Shown here: positions 1-5,648 of the stretch, piece after piece
How the letters are laid out: the number at the start of each line of letters is the position of its first letter
How positions within the stretch are numbered: the first letter of the stretch is position 1
Assembly (NCBI GenBank): GCA_021785235.1
Contig: JAJYGB010000643.1
Coordinates: forward strand, 1-9,745
DNA: 9,745 nucleotides
Direction: 5' to 3'
Source of the DNA: Bacteroidota bacterium
GTDB lineage: Bacteria; Bacteroidota; Kryptoniia; Kryptoniales; JAKASW01
Notes under the pieces: generated by a model
What the model saw: the letters and a program-made list of their open reading frames with translations, nothing else
The model's database searches: none
Told to the model about the DNA's origin: nothing
Translations under genes and position numbers: made by a program

Positions 1-519
1 GTAGGTCCCGTTGATCTGGGACCATTTGTTCCCTTTGTCGGATGAGCGGAAAAGTCCGGAGCTCGTACTCGCGAAGATGTATGCCGAGTCGCTCCCGAGC
101 GCATAGAAATCGGAGTAGGTAGAGAAGCTGAGCCCGTTGTCCCGCTGCGTCCAGTGTGAACCGTAATCTGTTGAAACGAAGAAACCGGCGCCGGTTCCGG
201 CCAGAAGATTGCCGGTCGAGTCTACAATCAAGCCTCCAATTCCCTTGAACGCGAAGCCGCTGTCGCTCGCCTGCTGCCAACTGCTGCCGCTGTCTCTTGA
301 GAGCAGGATATATCCGTCACGCTGACCGGCGAATATGATGCCTTCAGAATCGATAGCTATCGAGCTAATGTTGCTGAAGTTCGGGACCGTGATCATTTTC
401 CACGCCTGACTCTGTGCGTCAACCGGAGCCGTTGTCGTGGTGTGTATGGACATAGCCGCGAACAGTAGAGTCAAACCGCTCCAGCCACGTAAAGTTTTTA
501 GCGTCTTCTTGATTGTCAT
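1..519 (-). CDS. Secreted Asp-box (BNR-like) repeat protein, N-terminal part, runs off the left edge
   Basis: The frame is open for 173 codons from the ATG at 519 and leaves the window without a stop, so only the N-terminus is seen. The first ~36 residues have a basic start (MTIKKTLKTLRG) followed by a hydrophobic stretch and an ...APVDAQ end, which looks like an export signal. Three Asp-boxes (S-x-D-x-G-x-x-W) follow at about residues 74-81 (SRDSGSSW), 116-123 (STDYGSHW) and 159-166 (SSDKGNKW), spaced 42-43 residues. Asp-boxes sit on hairpins of beta-propellers such as sialidases, sortilin-like and Ycf48-like proteins; no catalytic residues of sialidases are visible here, so no enzymatic role is claimed. 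It lies 125 bp after the delta-60 gene in the same direction and may be the third cargo gene of one transcript. Whether it ends in a T9SS tail cannot be seen. The Shine-Dalgarno is weak (GAGAG about 8 nt upstream). Confidence 0.85.
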   Translation of the reverse strand, partial: MTIKKTLKTLRGWSGLTLLFAAMSIHTTTTAPVDAQSQAWKMITVPNFSNISSIAIDSEGIIFAGQRDGYILLSRDSGSSWQQASDSGFAFKGIGGLIVDSTGNLLAGTGAGFFVSTDYGSHWTQRDNGLSFSTYSDFYALGSDSAYIFASTSSGLFRSSDKGNKWSQINGTY

Positions 520-644
520 TTCGGGGCTCTCACTTCTTTTCTATCATCTACTCCGATTGCAAGCCGGTAAATCATTCATCCCTCGAAACGCATTTTGAGC
601 AGGCTCCCAATCAGGACCAGCATGAGCGACTTCTTGGGCATTAC
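520..644 (-). other. 125-bp spacer between two secreted propeller genes
   Basis: Nothing definite is seen here. There is no GC-rich hairpin with a T-run in the minus direction, so read-through from the upstream gene into the Asp-box gene is plausible. Close to the start codon the minus strand reads GAAGTGAGAGCCCCGAA, which could supply a weak ribosome-binding site. Confidence 0.5.
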
Positions 645-2324
645 TCACTTCAACAGGATCATTTTCTTCACGCTCAAGCCATTTCCAGCGACAAGTCTGT
701 AGTAGTAGACTCCGCTGGCGAGTTCGCTTCCATCGAACGCGACCACGTGGTCGCCTACACTCTCTCTCCTATTCACAAGCGTTGTCACTTTCCTACCGAG
801 GACATCATACACCTCCAATGTGACGAATCCGGGCTCCGACATTTGGAAATCGATTTTCGTGGTAGGATTGAATGGGTTCGGATAATTCTGGTAGAGAACG
901 AATGACTTCGGAGTGATTTTATTGTTCATGATTCCCGTCACGTTCGAATGCATGAAGCGGGCGACCGCGAACTCAGCAGGTCCGAACGTTGTTTGCGAAA
1001 AACCAGCAGCCACGATCTTCCCGTCAGGCTGAACAAGGACGGCGTGCGCCTCATCATCCACGTCCACATCCGTGCTAAACGAATCGGCATACGCGCTCCC
1101 ATTTATACCGAATGTATTGTCTACCGTGCCGTCCGGATTCAGCCGCACCACTGAAAAAGCAGGTCCCAGGAAACCAGACTTACCCGCCACTACAATCTTT
1201 CCGTCCTGCTGGACGGCCGCTGAGTATGCTATGTTGGTAAGGCTGTCGGCGCCCGCTATGAATATCCTCTCAGATCCGCCAACTCCGAAGCTGTTATCTA
1301 ATGCACCGTCCGAATCCAGCCGAGCGATCCCGAAGGCACCATGGTTCGTTGAATCATACGATGTGCCCACTAATATGATTTTCCCGTCGGGCTGAACGGC
1401 GATTCCATAACATTCATCCCCAGTTTCATTCCCGCTTGATATCGACACCGCCGCCACACCACCATTCCCGAATGTGGTGTCGATGGATCCATCCTGATTG
1501 AGCCGTGCTGCAGAGAAGTAGAGATAACCAGTAGCATTGTCAATCGATGTACCAGCAACTACGATTTTCCCGTCAGGCTGAAGAACGAGTGAATTGTCAA
1601 GGAGCGGAATTCCCCCGATGGATGTAACCTGGACCGAGCCCTTTCTGCCGAAAGTATCATCAAGCGTCCCGTCCGGATTGAATCTTGCGATGCCGCAATC
1701 ATACCCACTCGCGATGGCGTTTCCGCTTGAATAGACGGTTGGCCTCGAAATCCCGGCGACCACGATCTTCCCATCTGGTTGAATGGCAATCGATTCCCCT
1801 TCATCGAAAAGGCCGCCACCGCTGATAAAAGTTCGTACGGTTCCGCCACTGCCGAAAGCATTGTCCAATTTCCCGTTCGTGTCGTACCGCGAGAGAGCGA
1901 ACGCGAAATGTGAAACACCGCCCACAGTGTCTTTGGAATATCCGGCCGCTACTATCTTGCCGTCCTGCTGGATGGCGACGGCATACCCCTCATCATCGCT
2001 GCTATCCCCACCAGCTATAAAAGTCCTGACGGTGCCGCCGGATCCGAACGTGTTGTCTAAAGTTCCGTTCGTGTTGAACCGCGCGACGGCAAACGCATCA
2101 CGCGCCAAGGAATCGATTGACAAGCCTGCTACGACGATCTTTCCGTCCAATTGGATCGCGGCCGCATATCCTTCGTCCTGCGTACTGTCCCCACCCGCGA
2201 TAAACGTCACTGCCCTTCCATTCGCGCCGAAAGTTTTGTCGAGCATGCTCGTCTGGGCATAAAGGGGAAGAATGAATCCGAGCGCGAAAATTGAAACAAC
2301 TCCTACTCTAATCTTAAATGGCAT
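645..2324 (-). CDS. Secreted delta-60 repeat beta-propeller with T9SS sorting domain
   Basis: 559 residues. Residues 1-24 are a signal peptide (hydrophobic VGVVSIFALGFILPL, likely cut after YAQ). Residues ~28-459 are seven delta-60 repeats (DUF5122 type). Each carries a Q-x-DGKI-x-x-x-G motif (DGKI at 60, 121, 184, 251, 313, 374, 434) and, except at the end, a [LIV]D-x-x-FG-x-x-G motif; spacing is 60-67 residues. Seven units suggest one seven-bladed propeller. The N-terminal LDKTFG lacks its DGKI partner and the last DGKI unit lacks its LD-x-TFG, so the two ends probably close the ring together. Residues ~477-559 are a T9SS type A sorting domain (YPNPFNPTT, VYDVLGRKV, LASGVYYYRL, ending SVKKMILLK), so the protein should cross the outer membrane and be released or anchored. 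The ATG at 2324 is backed by GGAGAG just upstream. It starts 24 bp after the preceding gene, so the two are probably cotranscribed. No enzymatic signature is seen; binding or adhesion is only a guess. Confidence 0.93.
   Translation of the reverse strand: MPFKIRVGVVSIFALGFILPLYAQTSMLDKTFGANGRAVTFIAGGDSTQDEGYAAAIQLDGKIVVAGLSIDSLARDAFAVARFNTNGTLDNTFGSGGTVRTFIAGGDSSDDEGYAVAIQQDGKIVAAGYSKDTVGGVSHFAFALSRYDTNGKLDNAFGSGGTVRTFISGGGLFDEGESIAIQPDGKIVVAGISRPTVYSSGNAIASGYDCGIARFNPDGTLDDTFGRKGSVQVTSIGGIPLLDNSLVLQPDGKIVVAGTSIDNATGYLYFSAARLNQDGSIDTTFGNGGVAAVSISSGNETGDECYGIAVQPDGKIILVGTSYDSTNHGAFGIARLDSDGALDNSFGVGGSERIFIAGADSLTNIAYSAAVQQDGKIVVAGKSGFLGPAFSVVRLNPDGTVDNTFGINGSAYADSFSTDVDVDDEAHAVLVQPDGKIVAAGFSQTTFGPAEFAVARFMHSNVTGIMNNKITPKSFVLYQNYPNPFNPTTKIDFQMSEPGFVTLEVYDVLGRKVTTLVNRRESVGDHVVAFDGSELASGVYYYRLVAGNGLSVKKMILLK
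948..2243 (-). repeat. Seven delta-60 coding repeats (~180-200 bp each)
   Basis: In-frame coding repeats with period 60-67 codons. The consensus at protein level is roughly DGKIVVAG-(~15-25)-FAVARFNxDGTLDNTFGxGG-(~20). Amino acids are conserved but codons vary between copies, as expected of old repeats rather than a recent tandem expansion. Confidence 0.85.
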
Positions 2325-2327
2325 GTT

Positions 2328-2333
2328 CTCTCC
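2328..2333 (-). promoter_or_regulatory. Ribosome-binding site of the delta-60 gene
   Basis: The minus strand reads GGAGAG followed by AAC and the ATG at 2324; the GGAG core is 5 nt from the start codon. It lies in the 24-bp spacer after the upstream stop codon and fixes this start. Confidence 0.6.
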
Positions 2334-2348
2334 ATCATCATCCGAATG

Positions 2349-4760
2349 TCACTTAATTAAGACCAGCTTCTTCACTGAAATAAGGCGCTTCCCGTCATCC
2401 TGAAGGACATCGAGGCGATAGAAATACACTCCACTTGCTAGACGGCTACCGTTGAAAGTGACGAAATGATTTCCGGGACTTTCCTTATCGTCGACCAGCG
2501 TGGCCACCTTCCTGCCGAGGACGTCATACACTTTCAATGAGACAAACCCAAAATTTGTGATCCGATATTCGATGCGCGTAGTGGGGTTGAATGGATTAGG
2601 AAAATTTTGAAGCAGCTGGAAGACTTCCGGCACAGCGCGCGGTTCAACCTTGATGCCAGTGGGAACGATATTGCTATCGGTGATTCCGACAAGACTATAC
2701 CATGGTGACCCCTCGACAGACGAGAAGTAGCCGCCGACATATACCTTTCCATTCGATGTCGAAGGAGCTATAACCGAAACCCCGCCGGGCTGGATATCCG
2801 GGTTCCATGAGGTTGCTGTTCCGTCGCTCAGAAGCAATCCCGCTATGGAATTCCTTGGCTGCCCGCCGATGTTCTGGAAATCGCCGCCAGCGTAGAGAAC
2901 GGAATCGAAAATAGCCATTGCATCGACCGTACCGTCGGCGTCCGGGTTCCAAGGAGTAGGGGCAGATGCTGAGGGCTCCAGCGCTGCGATACGGTTTCTC
3001 ATCGAATCACTGATAACCGAAAACTCGCCGCCGATGTAAATTGAAGGACCGAACGCTGTAATTGCGTCCACGTGTCCGTTCGGATTGGGGTTCCAGCCAG
3101 AGGCAATCCCACTTGATGTGTCTATCGCGGCCAGATATTGCCTTGCGGAATCGCCGGCATGGTAGAAATTGCCGCCCGCATAAACGTACGGACCGGAGAA
3201 ACAAAGCGTCGACACGTACCCGTCAACGGCCGGATTCCATGACGTCGCCAGTCCAGTTGAAGTATTTATGGCTGCGATATTATCCCTTGAGGAATCTCCG
3301 ATTGTCGAAAAAGCTCCCCCGACATATATCGAGGATCCAAATGCGCCTAGCGCATATACCTGGTAGTTTGCATTCGGATTCCAGGAAGTCGGAAGACCCG
3401 TTGAAGTATCGATCGCGGCAAGATAATCGCGGATCGAATCTCCAACCCATTGAAAATATCCGCCGACGTACAGGTTTGATCCAGCCAGGGCCATGGCATC
3501 AACTTCATTCCCCGGCTCCGGGTCCCAGCTTGTCGCTCTGCCGGTTGTCAAATCAAGGGCGGCAAGATCGCTTCGGCTCACACCGTTCACGCTCGCGAAA
3601 CTGCCTCCGACAAATATTCCCGTTTCGCCGAATGAAATCGTCCAGACAGTGTTGTTTGGCTGGACGCTTGTGTCCCATGAAAGCGCGTCGCCGGTAGCGG
3701 GATCCAGGGCGGCGAGCTCATTCCTGGACTTTCCCCCGATTGTCGTGAAATTCCCACCGACATAAATTACCGAATCCGACACGGCGATCGCCGACACGCC
3801 TCCGTTAGGAATGGGATCGAACGCAAGAGGATTGGCGGTGGTCGCGTCGAGTGCCACGAGGTTCTGCCCCATCCTACTGATGTAACTTCCCGCGGCATAT
3901 ATCACAGAATCTGAAATGACTATGATGTTCACGCTCGCAGGCAGACCATTGACGTAACCGGCATTCCACGCAGTCGGCACTCCAGTGGATGAATCGATGG
4001 CCGCAATTCCCCACCGCGTGCTGTCTGAGACATTCGTGAAGCCTCCCCCTATGTAAACGGACGAACCTGAAAGAGCTATCGCGGTTACTGGCGAATTGGG
4101 TTTCGGGTACCAGCCCGTTGCCAATCCGGTCAAATGGTCTAACGCCGCGATGTTGGACCTCGCGCTGTCCCCGATTGTTGAAAACTGGCCCCCTACGTAA
4201 ACTACAGAACCTGAAGCGGCGACCGCCGTAACGATCCCGTTAGGATTAGGATTGAATGTTGTGGCGGTTCCTGTCAACGGGTTAAGGGCAGCGATATACT
4301 TTCTGCTGCTGTCGCCAATACTCGAGAAGTAACCTGCTGCATACAGGACCTGGCCACTCATCACGAGTATCACGACAGTTCCGTTTGCAGCGGCATTGAA
4401 ATCAGGATCGACGACATGGTCAGCTTCAATGTGGGCAATGTGATTTTGAGGAATGCCGCCGACGGATGTAAACTCTCCGCCAATGTACCATCCACCCGAG
4501 CCATCAGGGATGGAACTCCATACCGTACCATTGACGAACGGCATACTCGGCTCGTAGATTCCTGTAGCCGTATCGAGGGCGACGCCACTTCCGGTCGGCG
4601 GCCCGACGTACGTAAAAAGACCGCCGATATAAAGCGTGTTGCCTGAAATCGCCATCGCTTTCACGCTTCCATTGGTCATATAAAGGTTCCGCTGGAGCGA
4701 TTGCCCTGACGCTGCATTTGCCAAGAGCAGGACTGCCGCGAACAACAATCGGCTTCTCAT
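2349..4760 (-). CDS. Secreted 14-repeat propeller-like protein with T9SS sorting domain
   Basis: 803 residues from the ATG at 4760. An in-frame TTG at 4811 would add 17 residues, but the ATG begins a clean signal peptide (MRSRLLFAAVLLLANAASGQ) and the TTG has no Shine-Dalgarno; the ATG's own site is also weak. Residues ~30-697 are fourteen repeats with consensus [LIV]Y-x-GG-x-F-x-x-[IV]G-x-x-R-x-x-[IL]AA[LI]D-x-x-TG-x-x-x-x-WNP-x-x-[NDG]G-x-V-x-A[IM]. The GG-x-F motifs lie about every 48 residues (range 45-52). Fourteen units fit two seven-bladed propellers. The region before the first unit (NGSVKAMAISGNT) supplies the strand missing after the last unit. Residues ~716-803 are a T9SS type A sorting domain (FPNPFNPTT, VYDVLGRKV, LASGVYFYRL, ending SVKKLVLIK). 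This looks like the first gene of the secreted-protein operon, 24 bp before the delta-60 gene and 171 bp after the response regulator. No catalytic residues are recognised; the substrate or partner is unknown. Confidence 0.92.
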   Translation of the reverse strand: MRSRLLFAAVLLLANAASGQSLQRNLYMTNGSVKAMAISGNTLYIGGLFTYVGPPTGSGVALDTATGIYEPSMPFVNGTVWSSIPDGSGGWYIGGEFTSVGGIPQNHIAHIEADHVVDPDFNAAANGTVVILVMSGQVLYAAGYFSSIGDSSRKYIAALNPLTGTATTFNPNPNGIVTAVAASGSVVYVGGQFSTIGDSARSNIAALDHLTGLATGWYPKPNSPVTAIALSGSSVYIGGGFTNVSDSTRWGIAAIDSSTGVPTAWNAGYVNGLPASVNIIVISDSVIYAAGSYISRMGQNLVALDATTANPLAFDPIPNGGVSAIAVSDSVIYVGGNFTTIGGKSRNELAALDPATGDALSWDTSVQPNNTVWTISFGETGIFVGGSFASVNGVSRSDLAALDLTTGRATSWDPEPGNEVDAMALAGSNLYVGGYFQWVGDSIRDYLAAIDTSTGLPTSWNPNANYQVYALGAFGSSIYVGGAFSTIGDSSRDNIAAINTSTGLATSWNPAVDGYVSTLCFSGPYVYAGGNFYHAGDSARQYLAAIDTSSGIASGWNPNPNGHVDAITAFGPSIYIGGEFSVISDSMRNRIAALEPSASAPTPWNPDADGTVDAMAIFDSVLYAGGDFQNIGGQPRNSIAGLLLSDGTATSWNPDIQPGGVSVIAPSTSNGKVYVGGYFSSVEGSPWYSLVGITDSNIVPTGIKVEPRAVPEVFQLLQNFPNPFNPTTRIEYRITNFGFVSLKVYDVLGRKVATLVDDKESPGNHFVTFNGSRLASGVYFYRLDVLQDDGKRLISVKKLVLIK
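2670..4673 (-). repeat. Fourteen coding repeats of ~144 bp
   Basis: The GG-x-F motif recurs 14 times, mostly at exactly 48 codons (144 bp); the gaps counted from first to last are 48, 48, 48, 48, 52, 45, 50, 48, 48, 48, 48, 48 and 51 codons. Units 3 and 6 carry YAAG in place of Y-x-GG and unit 6 is the shortest and most divergent. The irregular spacings cluster around units 5-8, the middle of the array, which would be the junction between two seven-unit propellers. Confidence 0.85.
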
Positions 4761-4793
4761 GATAGCACCATTTAATTTCTCTCTGTCAGCAAG

Positions 4794-4822
4794 AAAATAT
4801 CCGTGGTGCAATCTACCGGCAA
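4794..4822 (-). promoter_or_regulatory. Candidate promoter of the secreted-propeller operon
   Basis: On the minus strand a -35-like TTGCCG (4822-4817) is followed after 17 nt by a -10-like TATTTT (4799-4794). Each matches the sigma-70 consensus at only 4 of 6 bases. The position is sensible: transcription would begin roughly 25-30 nt before the ATG at 4760 and would exclude the alternative TTG start at 4811. No clear Bacteroidota-type TAnnTTTG element was found. Low confidence because the hexamers are weak. Confidence 0.3.
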
Positions 4823-4838
4823 CTAATCAATTGATTAG
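4823..4838. promoter_or_regulatory. Perfect 16-bp palindrome, candidate operator
   Basis: CTAATCAATTGATTAG is identical on both strands. It sits in the noncoding gap between the response-regulator gene and the secreted-propeller operon, 62 bp before the ATG at 4760 and directly upstream of the candidate -35 hexamer. Dimeric NarL/LuxR-type regulators bind inverted repeats, so the adjacent regulator is the obvious candidate, but that is inference. A transcription terminator is unlikely: it has no loop, no GC-rich stem and no T-run. Confidence 0.5.
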
Positions 4839-4931
4839 ATTTGAAAGTCTGTGACGGGGATACCATTGGATGGATTGTCATCCAGCATGGCGTTTCAGCT
4901 TAGGGAGAACTGCGCCCTGTGGATCAGAGTA

Positions 4932-5576
4932 TCAGCCGATCCTGTTTTTCAAGGCCTTCGCAATCGCCTCGGCCCTGCAGTTGACATGCAGCTTGACGTA
5001 GATGTTATGCAAGTGAAACCTTACGGTGTGGGTCGAAACGAAGAGCCTTTCGGCGATGGCCTTTGTGCCGTGCCCCTCGATGAGTTCTTCGAGCACCTGT
5101 CTCTCACGCCCGGAGAGTTCAGAAAACTGCGACTGGCTCGCGGGGTTTTGAAAATAGCGGAGAACCTTCTGTGCCACCTCGCCCGAGAAAGGAGCCCCAC
5201 CTTCAAACGCGTCGCGGATCGCCTCCAGTACCTTTTCGTTCGGGCTTTTCTTCAAAAGGTATCCGACCGCTCCGCATCGCAAGGATTCAAATATTTTTTC
5301 GTTATCGCTGTAGACGGTAAGCATGAGGACTTTCACAGTTGGGTAGTGAAACTTTATGATCCTCAAGGCCTCGATACCTGACCTTACAGGCATTTCAATA
5401 TCAAGCAGAAGAATATCTGGCAAATCGGACTCAATATTCTTTACAGCCTCGTCGCAGCTCTTGTAAGTCCCAACGCAACTGAATCCTTCCGTCGCGTTGA
5501 GAAAATCTGCAAGTAGAGCACGATATTCCCTGTCGTCATCGAGAATCGCGGCGTTTATCTTTCTTTGTTCTGACAT
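4932..5576 (-). CDS. Response regulator, receiver plus LuxR/NarL-type HTH
   Basis: 214 residues from the ATG at 5576; a TTG one codon earlier (5579) is less likely because GAGGAAG lies 7 nt before the ATG. The receiver domain (about 7-125) has the acidic pocket DDD at 13-15, phospho-acceptor Asp59 in DILLLDIEMP, Thr87 in MLTVYS and Lys109 in YLLKKS, so all key residues are present. A short linker leads to a LuxR/GerE-type HTH (about 153-208): LSGRERQVLEELIEGHGTKA, then a recognition helix in STHTVRFHLHNIYVKL and CRAEAIAKAL. Length and order are those of the NarL/FixJ-like class. The kinase gene lies 72 bp upstream and is surely its partner. The secreted-propeller operon follows downstream. 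No obvious intrinsic terminator separates them, so partial read-through is possible. Target genes are not proven. Confidence 0.96.
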   Translation of the reverse strand: MSEQRKINAAILDDDREYRALLADFLNATEGFSCVGTYKSCDEAVKNIESDLPDILLLDIEMPVRSGIEALRIIKFHYPTVKVLMLTVYSDNEKIFESLRCGAVGYLLKKSPNEKVLEAIRDAFEGGAPFSGEVAQKVLRYFQNPASQSQFSELSGRERQVLEELIEGHGTKAIAERLFVSTHTVRFHLHNIYVKLHVNCRAEAIAKALKNRIG

Positions 5577-5583
5577 CAAATTG

Positions 5584-5590
5584 CTTCCTC
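5584..5590 (-). promoter_or_regulatory. Ribosome-binding site of the response regulator
   Basis: The minus strand reads GAGGAAG, 7 nt before the ATG at 5576. It is the best Shine-Dalgarno in the window and argues for the ATG over the TTG at 5579. Confidence 0.7.
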
Positions 5591-5624
5591 GTTGCAGAAT
5601 CTAGTCGGGTTCAGCTACAAATTA

Positions 5625-5638
5625 CAACTAATCATTTG
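5625..5638. promoter_or_regulatory. 14-bp near copy of the palindrome arm, between kinase and regulator genes
   Basis: The plus strand reads CAACTAATCATTTG. The same 14 bases occur at 4820-4833 (CAACTAATCAATTG) with one mismatch, where they cover the left half of the perfect palindrome. Here the other arm is not preserved. The copy lies in the 72-bp gap after the kinase stop codon, 48 bp before the regulator ATG. It could be a half-site for the regulator or a chance match. Confidence 0.35.
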
Positions 5639-5648
5639 GGCAGTTCAT

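Noticed and set aside
567..576. TAAATCATTC in the spacer before the Asp-box gene as a third copy of the CTAATCA motif
   Set aside because: Only about seven consecutive bases match the 4820 and 5625 copies, which is not distinguishable from chance.
513..905. Plus-strand open frame of 130 codons
   Set aside because: Antisense to the T9SS tail of the delta-60 protein and to the spacer next to it. It has no recognisable domain, and the minus-strand reading is clearly real.
3062..3697. Plus-strand open frame of 211 codons inside the 14-repeat gene
   Set aside because: It is antisense to a repeat array that codes well on the minus strand. Its product is Arg/Ser-rich, without recognisable domains, and it has no ribosome-binding site worth noting.
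4761..4811. TTG at 4811 as the start of the 14-repeat protein
   Set aside because: It lacks a ribosome-binding site, lies upstream of the candidate -10 element, and would place 17 non-signal residues before a clean signal peptide that starts at the ATG at 4760.
4867..4884. Hairpin TGGATG-GATTGT-CATCCA after the response regulator gene
   Set aside because: A 6-bp stem with a 6-nt loop and no T-run on either side is too weak to call a terminator.
4851..5381. Plus-strand open frame of 176 codons
   Set aside because: It lies almost wholly antisense to the response regulator, whose conserved residues are all intact. Its product shows no family features.
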